A stretch of 16,148 bases of DNA. Origin: Candidatus Caccocola faecipullorum (GTDB lineage: Bacteria; Synergistota; Synergistia; Synergistales; Synergistaceae). The DNA lies in assembly GCA_018716365.1 (NCBI GenBank), contig DVKA01000054.1, positions 1 through 16,148 of the forward strand. The letters run 5' to 3'. The notes below the pieces were generated by a model. The model was not told where the DNA came from. It did no database searches and was given only the letters and a program-made list of their open reading frames with translations. Below are positions 6,098-12,382 of the stretch, one piece after another (positions within the stretch are counted from its first letter, which is position 1; each line of letters starts with the position of its first letter). The position numbers were made by a program, and so were the translations under genes.

Positions 6098-6655
6098 TTA
6101 GTGGGCGGCCGCCTCGCGGTTGCCGGGCTTTACGCCGTCGAAGCTGTCGAAGAATACCGTCTCTTCGCGCGCGAGCCGTTTCTCGTGGAAGGGCGACGGA
6201 GCCGCGTCGCCGGCGGGGTAGCCGACCGGCAGTATGGCGACGGGAACGAGGTAGTCGGGCAGTTCGTAGGTCTCGCGCAGGGCGGCGGGGTCGAAATACC
6301 CGACCCACGTAGTGCCGAGGCCGAGCTCCGCGGCTTCAAGCATCATCTGCGTCGTGACGATGGAGGCGTCTACGTCCCCCATGTCGCAGTTGTCGAACGA
6401 GCGCTTCCAGCTCGCCTCGCGGTCGTAGCAGACGACCAGCGCGAGCGGCGCGTGGAAGTGGTAGGGCGTGCAGCCCTTGAGCTTTTCGAGAGCCTCTGGG
6501 CTTTCGAGCACGAGCACGCGCTGCGGCTGGTAGTTCACCGCGGTCGGCGCGCAGCGTCCTGCTTCGAGTATCGCGTCGAGCTTTTCGCGCTCGACCTTCT
6601 TGTCGGAAAACTTTCTTACAGAGTAACGTTCTTTCGCAAGTTTAAGAAAATCCAT
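6098..6655 (-). CDS. Nitroreductase-family FMN oxidoreductase
   Basis: A 185-residue protein. FMN-binding features are RYSVRKF (10-16), APTAVNYQPQ (36-45) and LGLGTTWVG (111-119), all in the places expected for the nitroreductase family. Such enzymes reduce nitro compounds, quinones or flavins with NAD(P)H and act as cytoplasmic homodimers. The start was placed at ATG 6655 because the conserved N-terminus begins there (MDFLKLAKERYSVRKF) and an AAGGGAGA ribosome binding site precedes it; an in-frame extension to 6964 is not needed. It leads the operon with the flavodoxin-fold reductase and the ATL gene. A promoter is visible at 6691-6718. Confidence 0.92.
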   Translation of the reverse strand: MDFLKLAKERYSVRKFSDKKVEREKLDAILEAGRCAPTAVNYQPQRVLVLESPEALEKLKGCTPYHFHAPLALVVCYDREASWKRSFDNCDMGDVDASIVTTQMMLEAAELGLGTTWVGYFDPAALRETYELPDYLVPVAILPVGYPAGDAAPSPFHEKRLAREETVFFDSFDGVKPGNREAAAH

Positions 6656-6690
6656 TTTTTCGTTCTCCCTTCGTTTGGTATTCCGTATCA

Positions 6691-6718
6691 ATGATAGCGC
6701 TGCGGCGCGAAAGCGCAA
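6691..6718 (-). promoter_or_regulatory. Candidate promoter for the nitroreductase operon
   Basis: Minus strand: TTGCGC (6718-6713), 16-bp spacer, TATCAT (6696-6691), 35 nt upstream of the ATG at 6655. Confidence 0.5.
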
Positions 6719-6730
6719 GGGCCGCGCGTG

Positions 6731-6760
6731 TTGACAGAGGAACGCAGGCGAACATATAAT
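6731..6760 (+). promoter_or_regulatory. Full-consensus sigma70 promoter for the DEAD-box helicase gene
   Basis: Both hexamers are perfect: TTGACA (6731-6736) and TATAAT (6755-6760) with an 18-bp spacer. Transcription would start near 6767, about 238 nt before the helicase ATG. It is divergent from the nitroreductase promoter. Confidence 0.75.
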
Positions 6761-6766
6761 GAAGTT

Positions 6767-7004
6767 TAGCCGTCTTTGGACGGGCGGCCCGATAAAAAGG
6801 CCGCGCATCGCATGAAGGTTCTTTATACCGCGTATCGCCTGCGAACGAAATTTCTCGTTTCTTCTCATCGATTTGATAGATTTTCGCGGCACGGGAATGT
6901 TTGTGCCGGATGCATAGGGGACAGTGGGGCAGTCCGCGCCGGAGCGCAGCCATGCGCGCCGCACGTTCCGCCGTGTCCGTATATTCAGGAGGTAAAATTT
7001 TTTA
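6767..7004 (+). other. Long structured 5' leader of the DEAD-box helicase mRNA
   Basis: About 238 nt with no convincing gene. Hairpins visible: GCGGCC/GGCCGC (6784-6789 with 6799-6804), AACGA/TCGTT (6844-6848 with 6855-6859) and CGGCAC/GTGCCG (6887-6892 with 6903-6908). It ends with a CAGGAGGT ribosome binding site before ATG 7005. Long leaders are known for cold-induced or self-regulated DEAD-box helicase mRNAs (deaD/csdA type); that role here is inference. Confidence 0.5.
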
Positions 7005-8813
7005 ATGCAGGAATTTCAGGAAAGATTCACAGATTTCAATTTGAGGCCTGAGCTGCTGCGCGCGATAGAGCGCAAGGGCTTCGAGCACCCGATGCCGGTG
7101 CAGACCGCCGTCCTGCGCGACGAGAGCCTCGCCGGCGACGACCTCATAGTGCAGGCGCGCACCGGCAGCGGCAAGACGCTCGCCTTCGCTCTGCCGCTGC
7201 TCAACGAGATGGAGGCTGGGGCCCGCACGCCGCGCATAATCGTGCTTTCTCCGACGCGCGAGCTCGCGCAGCAGACGGCGCGCGAATTCGCCTGGCTCGG
7301 CGCGGACATGGGCGTCCGCGTTGCGACGCTCGTCGGCGGCCTCGACATGGAGCGGCAGATACGTTCGCTGCGCGACGGCGCTTCCGTCGTCGTCGGCACG
7401 CCTGGGCGAATCCTCGACCACCTGCGTCGCGGCACGCTCAAGACCGAAGACATCACGAGCGTGGTACTTGACGAAGGCGACCACATGCTCGACATGGGCT
7501 TCCACGACGAGATGGAGGCCATTCTTCAGGCGATGGACCACGTCGAGCGCACGTGGCTCTTCTCCGCGACGATGCCGCCCGAGGTGCTCTCGCTGACGAA
7601 GCTCTACCTCGACGCGCCGAAAAAAATCTCGCTCGTCTCCGACGTCGCCTCGCACAGCGACATAACGCAGAAGGCCTATATCATCCCGTCGCGCAAGCGC
7701 TTTGAAGGGCTCGTCAACGTCCTGATATGGGAGAACCCGAGCAAATCGCTGCTCTTCTGCGGAACGCGCGCCGAGACGCAGGATATAGCGGACCGCCTCT
7801 GCGACATAGGTTTCCGCGCGACGGCGATACACGGCGACATGAGCCAGCGCGAGCGCAACAACGCGCTCTCGGCGCTGCGCGGCGGCCGCGTCTCCATACT
7901 CGTGGCGACCGACGTCGCGGCCCGCGGCCTCGACATCGACGCCGTCAGCCACGTTATACAGTACGGCCTGCCGCAGAACCTCGAAGCCTTCGTCCACCGC
8001 AGCGGACGCACGGGCCGCGCTGGCCACGAGGGCAGCAACCTGATACTGCTCACCGCGCGCGAAGCGCGTCAGTTCAAATTCATGCTGCACCAGTCGCATT
8101 CGAAGCTGACGCTCGAATGGATACCGGCCCCGGACGCGGCGGAGATAGAGGGGCAGTCGCGCATCCGCTTTGAAAACAACATCATCGAGCACGCGCTTGA
8201 ATCCGACGAATTCGAGGAATGGGCGCGCGAACTATTGTCGCGCGAGGAAGCGCCGGTGCTCGTCTCCGGGCTTCTTGCGAAGGCATACGGAGACCAGCCG
8301 AGCGGCTACTCGATACGCGAGGACGTACAGTTCGAGATGGACCGCGAAAAGGGACGCCGCGACGCGGCATCGCGCGGAAACGGCAAAGACGCGGCGCGCA
8401 AAGAACGCTTCAAGCGGCCCGAAATGACCGGCGGCCTCTCCGTACAGTTCGCCGCGGGACGCAACGACGGCTGGGAAGTCGGCCCGCTGCTCGGCGCGAT
8501 ATGCCGCGGCGCTGGGCTCGGACGCGAGGACGTCGGCAACATCCGCCTGCGCGACACGAGCGCCGTCGTCGAAATATCGCCGCGCGGAGCGTCGTACATA
8601 GAAGCGCGCCGCGAACGCCTTGAGAAAGAGGGCCTGCCGATAGCCGCGATGCGCGAAATCAAGGGCGACGGCGAACGCCCGAGAAGAACCGGCGACCGCG
8701 CGCCGCGCCGCGAAAACCGCGAAGCCCGCGAGCCGCGCGAAGGCCGCGAAAGCTTCCGCCCGCGCAGAAGCCGCGACGGCGAGGGAAGCGGACGCAGAAA
8801 GTTCCCGAAATAA
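7005..8813 (+). CDS. deaD: ATP-dependent RNA helicase, DEAD-box family (DeaD/CsdA-like)
   Basis: A 602-residue helicase that unwinds RNA for ribosome assembly or mRNA turnover. Motifs in order: Q motif (F11 to Q33), ARTGSGKT (51-58), PTREL (83-87), TPGR (132-135), DEGD in place of DEAD (156-159), SAT (187-189), ATDVAARGLD (301-310) and HRSGRTGR (331-338). A C-terminal DbpA-type RNA-binding domain spans about 476-550 (GGLSVQFAAGRNDGWEVGPLL onward), followed by an Arg-rich, Arg/Glu/Gly low-complexity tail (556-602) likely to bind RNA non-specifically. An AGGAGG site precedes the ATG. The DEGD change at motif II keeps the Asp-Glu needed for Mg-ATP hydrolysis; the third-position change is tolerated in some relatives. 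It is monocistronic, with its own promoter, long leader and terminator. Confidence 0.95.
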   Translation: MQEFQERFTDFNLRPELLRAIERKGFEHPMPVQTAVLRDESLAGDDLIVQARTGSGKTLAFALPLLNEMEAGARTPRIIVLSPTRELAQQTAREFAWLGADMGVRVATLVGGLDMERQIRSLRDGASVVVGTPGRILDHLRRGTLKTEDITSVVLDEGDHMLDMGFHDEMEAILQAMDHVERTWLFSATMPPEVLSLTKLYLDAPKKISLVSDVASHSDITQKAYIIPSRKRFEGLVNVLIWENPSKSLLFCGTRAETQDIADRLCDIGFRATAIHGDMSQRERNNALSALRGGRVSILVATDVAARGLDIDAVSHVIQYGLPQNLEAFVHRSGRTGRAGHEGSNLILLTAREARQFKFMLHQSHSKLTLEWIPAPDAAEIEGQSRIRFENNIIEHALESDEFEEWARELLSREEAPVLVSGLLAKAYGDQPSGYSIREDVQFEMDREKGRRDAASRGNGKDAARKERFKRPEMTGGLSVQFAAGRNDGWEVGPLLGAICRGAGLGREDVGNIRLRDTSAVVEISPRGASYIEARRERLEKEGLPIAAMREIKGDGERPRRTGDRAPRRENREAREPREGRESFRPRRSRDGEGSGRRKFPK

Positions 8814-8833
8814 CGCAAACAGAAAATCCCGCA

Positions 8834-8865
8834 GGGCCGCACGCACGCAGCGCGCGGCCCGTTTT
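8834..8865 (+). terminator. Intrinsic terminator of the helicase gene
   Basis: Stem GGGCCGCACGC/GCGCGCGGCCC (8834-8844 with 8850-8860, one mismatch), 5-nt loop, then GTTTTG. It starts 20 nt after the stop codon. Confidence 0.75.
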
Positions 8866-8936
8866 GTGTCAGGCAGCGAAACGGCGTTCCGAACCGCCGC
8901 GCGTATATGTTGTGGGGGTAGCCGGGTAACTGCGGT

Positions 8937-8965
8937 TTGACATTCCCGTTCCTTCTTTATAGAAT
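8937..8965 (+). promoter_or_regulatory. Sigma70-type promoter for the PfoR-like gene
   Basis: TTGACA (8937-8942), 17-bp spacer, TAGAAT (8960-8965). Transcription would start near 8972 with a 30-nt leader. Confidence 0.78.
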
Positions 8966-9001
8966 TGCACGCGAAATCCCTTCGCAACGGAGGCTGTATA
9001 A

Positions 9002-10024
9002 ATGTCGTCGAATCCTCTTTCTGCTTTTCTCGCGCGCAAGGACATCCGTTTTTCTTTCTCACGCTACTTCGTGGACGCGCTCGGCGCTATGGGCGTCGGG
9101 CTCTTCGCGTCGCTCATCACGGGGCTGATACTCAAGACGATCGGCTCGAAGTGCGGAATTCCAATACTCGTCGAGTTCGGCGGCCTCGCCGGGCAGATGG
9201 TCGGCCCGGCCATCGCGGTCGCCGTCGCTCAGGCGCTCAAGGCTCCGCCTATGGTCGTCTTCTCGTGCGCCGCGGCGGGCTTCGCCGGCAACGCATGGGG
9301 CGGGCCGGTCGGCGCTTTCGTCTCGGCGATAGCCGGCGCTGAAGTCGGCAAGGCGGTATCGAAGGAGACGCCGGTGGATATAATCGCTACGCCCGCGCTG
9401 ACCGTCATCGCCGGCATGGCGGCGGGGAAGCTCATAGGCCCGCCCGTGAGCGCGATGATGACGTGGCTGGGCCTGATAATAATGCGCGCGACGGAGCTCC
9501 AGCCGGGGCCGATGGGCGCGCTGGTCTCCGCGATAATGGGCATGATCCTGACGCTCCCAATATCGAGCGCGGCCATCGCGGTGGCGCTTAACCTCTCCGG
9601 CATCGCGGCCGGGGCCGCGGCTGTCGGCTGCTCGACGCAGATGGTCGGCTTCGCGGTCATGTCTTTCCGCGAGAACGGCGTCGCGGGGCTGCTGTCGCAG
9701 GGGCTCGGCACCTCGATGCTCCAGATGCCGAACATCGTGCGCCATCCGATGATTTGGGTTCCGCCGACGCTCGCGAGCTTCATTCTCGGGCCGATTTCGA
9801 CGGTAGTCTTCAAGATGACGAACGTCCCCTCCGGCGCGGGAATGGGGACGAGCGGCCTCGTCGGCCAGTTCGGCGCAATCGAGGCGATGGGCGGCTCGCC
9901 CTCCGTGCTGATGCAGATTGCGTTGATGCATTTCATCCTGCCCGCCGTGACGACGCTCGCCATAGCCGAGGCTATGCGGCGGATGAATTTCATCAAGCCC
10001 GGAGAGATGAAGCTCGACCTGTAA
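9002..10024 (+). CDS. PTS IIC-like membrane protein, PfoR family
   Basis: A 340-residue polytopic membrane protein with about nine hydrophobic segments. It matches the PfoR/EIIC-2 group (membrane domain related to PTS sugar permeases): MSSNPLSAFLARKDIRFS start, GGLAGQMVGPAIAVAVAQALKAPP, GGPVGAFVSAIAGAEVGKAVSKETPVDIIATP and the end MNFIKPGEMKLDL. PfoR was named for an effect on perfringolysin expression in Clostridium perfringens; transport function of this group is not shown. No EIIA, EIIB, HPr or sugar enzyme gene is next to it, so a complete PTS is not supported here. GGAGG lies 8 nt before the ATG. The PepSY gene follows 46 nt later and may be cotranscribed. Confidence 0.88.
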   Translation: MSSNPLSAFLARKDIRFSFSRYFVDALGAMGVGLFASLITGLILKTIGSKCGIPILVEFGGLAGQMVGPAIAVAVAQALKAPPMVVFSCAAAGFAGNAWGGPVGAFVSAIAGAEVGKAVSKETPVDIIATPALTVIAGMAAGKLIGPPVSAMMTWLGLIIMRATELQPGPMGALVSAIMGMILTLPISSAAIAVALNLSGIAAGAAAVGCSTQMVGFAVMSFRENGVAGLLSQGLGTSMLQMPNIVRHPMIWVPPTLASFILGPISTVVFKMTNVPSGAGMGTSGLVGQFGAIEAMGGSPSVLMQIALMHFILPAVTTLAIAEAMRRMNFIKPGEMKLDL

Positions 10025-10070
10025 TCTGGTATCATATATAAACAACAATTCCATCAGGGAGGAATGTATT

Positions 10071-10592
10071 GTGAAAGTAAGAATGTCTGCCGCCTGCGCC
10101 GCTCTCTGTCTCGCCCTTGTGCTCGGCGTCGGGGCTACTGCGGCGCAGTGCGCGGAGATCGAACGCGAGCAGGCTTTCGCCATCGCGCTGAAGAACGCCG
10201 GAGTGCCGGAGAAGGACGCCTACAACGTCGAAATCAAGCGCGACCGCGAGAACGGCATCGCCATTTTCAAGGTCGAGTTCGAGACGCGCTACGGCGACTA
10301 CGAGTTTGAGGTCGCGCGCGAAAGCGGGCGCATCATCGGCGCGGACTACGAGGTGGACGACGACTGGATCCGCACGCTCGGCGGCAGCCCCGTCAGCCTC
10401 GACGAAGCTAAGCGCGTCGTCCAGAAAAAAGTCCCCGGCTCGCATTTCAGGGACATCCGTATGCACCGCGAGGGCGGCGGACATGACGCGCGCTATGAGG
10501 GCGAGCTTTTCCACGAAGGCATAAAGTACGAATTCGAGATAGACCCGAGGACGGGCCGCATAGTCGACTGGAACGCGGATTTGCGGGGATAA
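10071..10592 (+). CDS. Exported protein with two PepSY domains
   Basis: A 173-residue protein with a signal peptide (basic MKVRM, hydrophobic core to about residue 25, probable cleavage after AQCA, residue 28). Two PepSY repeats follow: about 30-95 (FAIALKNAGV to the SGRIIGADYEV strand) and about 108-172 (EAKRVVQKKVPGSHFRDI to the GRIVDWNADL strand). PepSY domains are found in periplasmic or surface proteins and are proposed to inhibit proteases, but the function here is unknown. The GTG start at 10071 was chosen because GGGAGG lies 8 nt upstream; an ATG at 10083 is a fallback. No clear promoter lies in the 46-nt gap, so it is probably read from the upstream promoter at 8937. Confidence 0.88.
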   Translation: MKVRMSAACAALCLALVLGVGATAAQCAEIEREQAFAIALKNAGVPEKDAYNVEIKRDRENGIAIFKVEFETRYGDYEFEVARESGRIIGADYEVDDDWIRTLGGSPVSLDEAKRVVQKKVPGSHFRDIRMHREGGGHDARYEGELFHEGIKYEFEIDPRTGRIVDWNADLRG

Positions 10593-10667
10593 GAGCTGTA
10601 AAACGCGCTAACAGCGTCTATTTGCGGAAAGCGCATCTAACATATGATAGCAGCGGTTATAATGTGC

Positions 10668-10704
10668 AAAATGAAACCGTATCTCTTTGACGGTAGAGAT
10701 ACGG
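10668..10704 (-). terminator. Terminator of the minus-strand small-peptide transcript
   Basis: Perfect 10-bp stem CCGTATCTCT/AGAGATACGG (10695-10704 with 10677-10686), 8-nt loop, followed on the minus strand by TTTCATTTT. It starts 28 nt after the small-peptide stop codon at 10732. There is no T-run on the plus-strand side. Confidence 0.7.
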
Positions 10705-10716
10705 CGGTGCTATAAT
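10687..10716 (+). promoter_or_regulatory. Promoter for the antisense RNA
   Basis: TTGACG (10687-10692), 18-bp spacer, perfect TATAAT (10711-10716). It points into the back of the small-peptide gene; the -35 box sits in the loop of the minus-strand terminator. No open reading frame on this strand starts behind a ribosome binding site. Confidence 0.65.
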
Positions 10717-10722
10717 CTTCAC

Positions 10723-10837
10723 AGGTTATAGCTAGATTACTTTCATAATCTTGAGCAGCAGCTCAAGGATTTTGAGAAGTAAATTCGCAAGAGGGACGAG
10801 ATCCATAGCTTGGCGGGCGTGGTCTCGTCCTTTCTTT
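10723..10837 (+). ncRNA. Putative antisense RNA (type I antitoxin candidate)
   Basis: About 115 nt between the predicted start behind TATAAT (10711-10716) and the terminator ending near 10837. It contains a CTTGAG/CTCAAG hairpin (10750-10755 with 10762-10767) and ends in GGACGAGA/TCTCGTCC followed by TTTCTTT. It is fully complementary to the 3' three-quarters of the minus-strand small-peptide gene, including the internal ATG at 10806, and would form an extended duplex with its mRNA. Existence is inferred from promoter, terminator and overlap only. Confidence 0.5.
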
Positions 10838-10872
10838 ATAACCCGAGAAGATCGCTTCCTGCGTTTTCGCAA
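10732..10872 (-). CDS. Small Leu-rich hydrophobic peptide, candidate type I toxin (TisB-like core)
   Basis: Two starts are possible. A TTG at 10872, 8 nt after a strong GGGGAGG site (10881-10887), gives 46 residues with a very basic N-terminus (RKRRKR, then VIKKGRD). The internal ATG at 10806 gives a 24-residue peptide starting MDLVPLANLLLK and ending KIMKVI, a Leu/Ile-rich amphipathic helix with regularly spaced Lys. Its first 12 residues match 7 of 12 of E. coli TisB (MNLVDIAILILK, from memory). The internal ATG has no nearby ribosome binding site and lies inside a long hairpin (arms 10823-10830 and 10794-10801). A minus-strand promoter (10947-10976), a terminator (10668-10704) and an overlapping antisense RNA complete a type I toxin-antitoxin layout. 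No family assignment is certain; a membrane-acting toxin is inference. Confidence 0.5.
   Translation of the reverse strand: MRKRRKRSSRVIKKGRDHARQAMDLVPLANLLLKILELLLKIMKVI
10794..10837 (+). terminator. Terminator of the antisense RNA
   Basis: Stem GGACGAGA/TCTCGTCC (10794-10801 with 10823-10830), extended by CCA/TGG inside after a bulge, then TTTCTTT (10831-10837). The same inverted repeat on the minus strand encloses the internal ATG of the small peptide. Confidence 0.6.
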
Positions 10873-10946
10873 TCGGCTCACCTCCCCTAAGGGAAAGACC
10901 TTCGCCTTTTCAAGCCCCCATTCGCCTGAGAAGCCCGTCGCCCGTA

Positions 10947-10976
10947 ATTATACGACGCCGCGCTTTGCGTGCGCAA
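10947..10976 (-). promoter_or_regulatory. Candidate promoter for the small-peptide mRNA
   Basis: Minus strand: TTGCGC (10976-10971), 18-bp spacer, perfect TATAAT (10952-10947). The transcript would start near 10940, giving a leader of about 67 nt to the TTG start or about 134 nt to the internal ATG. Confidence 0.5.
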
Positions 10977-10999
10977 TTATAAGATATGTTTTGCTCTTC

Positions 11000-12376
11000 C
11001 TACCTCGGCGTCTTCCATTTCCCGCTCTTGAGGAACCAGAGGCTTATCACTATCGTCAGCAGCGAGGCGAGCGGCGCGGCGAAGCCTACGGTGAAGAGGC
11101 TCGCGCCGGCGATTCCGCTGAGAACCCACGTCGCAGGCACGCGCACCGCGAAGGCGCAGAAGATGTTGTTCATCATCGTGAATGTCGTATGCCCGCAGCC
11201 GTTGAAGAACCCGTTGAGGCAGAATACCAGGCAGACGAGCACGCAGTCGATGCTGAACGATTTAAGATAGAGCGCCGTCGCGTCGATGAGCTCGCGGTCC
11301 GGCGTGAATATCCGTATCACGCCCTCGGGGAAGAAAAAGAGCACCGCGAAGGTGACGACGCCGAAGGCGAGCGAAATAGCGAGGCCCGAGAACAGCGTAG
11401 AGAGCGCGCGCTTCGGTTTGCCCGCGCCGATGTTCTGCGCGACCATCGCAGAAATGGCGGCGGCGAACGAGTGCGGCGGCAGCATCGTAAAACCGTTGAG
11501 CTTTCCCGTGATTCCTATCGCGGCGGCGGCTGCGACGCCGCCCATCTTGCTCACCGTTGCGAGTATGAAGATGAACGAAATGCTCGTCAGCGAGAACTGC
11601 ACCGCCATCGGCAGGCCGATGCGCAGAAGGTTGACGAGCTTGTCCCATTTTATCCTCATGCTCGACAGCCTGAAGTCGAAGTGGTAATCGGCGCGCCGCG
11701 CGTAAATCACGGCGAGGTAGGCGGAAAATCCCTGCGAGAATACCGTAGCTATCGCCGCACCGTTCGCGCCCATTCCGAAGATGCCTACGAGCGCGAGGTC
11801 GCCGACGATGTTCAGCACGCAGGCGACCGCGACGAACATCAGCGGCGACGTCGAGTCGCCGAATCCGCGGAAAACTGCAGCGAGCGCGTTGTATGCGAAC
11901 ATCGTCGCCAGTCCCGCGACGTTGATGAAGATGTAGCCGCGCGTCGGCTCGAACGACTCTTCCGGCGTGCCGAGCAACCATACTATCGGGTCGATGAACA
12001 GCAGCAGCCCGACTGTGATGACGACGCTCATGATGGTGAAGAGCGTCAGCATCGTGCCGATAGTCTCGCGTATCTCGCCGGTCTGTCCAGCGCCGAAAAA
12101 GCGCCCTATCATAATAGTGCCGCCAAGCGAAAGGCCGATAACGATGCTGTTGATCATAAAGATGAACTGGCTTCCGATAGAGACGGCCGAGAGGCCCGCC
12201 GCGTCCGTGAACTGTCCGACGATTATCATATCCGCCGCGCCGTAGAGCGCCTGAAGCAGGTTCGCCGCCATATATGGGATTGCGAAACGCGTCAGCAGCA
12301 GCGGAATATTACCCTCCGTCAGCGACTGAGCGCCTGTCGAGAAGACGCCGGAGAAAAATTTCTTAAAATCAGCCAT
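11000..12376 (-). CDS. MATE-family efflux transporter (second of tandem pair)
   Basis: A 458-residue inner-membrane protein with the twelve-helix MATE layout in two halves. N-terminal half: LTEGNIPLLLTRFAIPYM then a membrane helix with GAADMIIVGQF, the usual helix-2 region; second half begins near WDKLVNLLRIGLP and holds the NIGAGKPKRA loop (repeat of the GRFFGAGQTGE loop of the first half). It exports cationic drugs or metabolites using Na+ or H+. It starts 6 nt after the stop of the upstream MATE gene, so the two form one transcript, with a GAGG site within the end of the previous gene. The substrate is not predictable. No terminator is evident after its stop codon, so read-through into the small-peptide locus is possible. 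Confidence 0.93.
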   Translation of the reverse strand: MADFKKFFSGVFSTGAQSLTEGNIPLLLTRFAIPYMAANLLQALYGAADMIIVGQFTDAAGLSAVSIGSQFIFMINSIVIGLSLGGTIMIGRFFGAGQTGEIRETIGTMLTLFTIMSVVITVGLLLFIDPIVWLLGTPEESFEPTRGYIFINVAGLATMFAYNALAAVFRGFGDSTSPLMFVAVACVLNIVGDLALVGIFGMGANGAAIATVFSQGFSAYLAVIYARRADYHFDFRLSSMRIKWDKLVNLLRIGLPMAVQFSLTSISFIFILATVSKMGGVAAAAAIGITGKLNGFTMLPPHSFAAAISAMVAQNIGAGKPKRALSTLFSGLAISLAFGVVTFAVLFFFPEGVIRIFTPDRELIDATALYLKSFSIDCVLVCLVFCLNGFFNGCGHTTFTMMNNIFCAFAVRVPATWVLSGIAGASLFTVGFAAPLASLLTIVISLWFLKSGKWKTPR

Positions 12377-12382
12377 AAAACC

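Noticed and set aside
6776..7051. 91-codon frame on the plus strand in the helicase leader
   Set aside because: TTG start without a ribosome binding site, overlaps the helicase start out of frame, and has no recognisable domain.
7002..8192. 396-codon open frame on the minus strand opposite the helicase gene
   Set aside because: A codon-bias shadow of the helicase; composition is Arg/Ala/Val/Glu-rich with no domain.
10593..10667. Terminator for the PepSY gene
   Set aside because: Only 4-bp stems without a T-run are visible; nothing else was recognised in this stretch.
10941..10980. Inverted/direct repeat of AATTATA after the second MATE gene as a terminator
   Set aside because: Stem is too short and there is no T-run; the elements fit a minus-strand promoter better.
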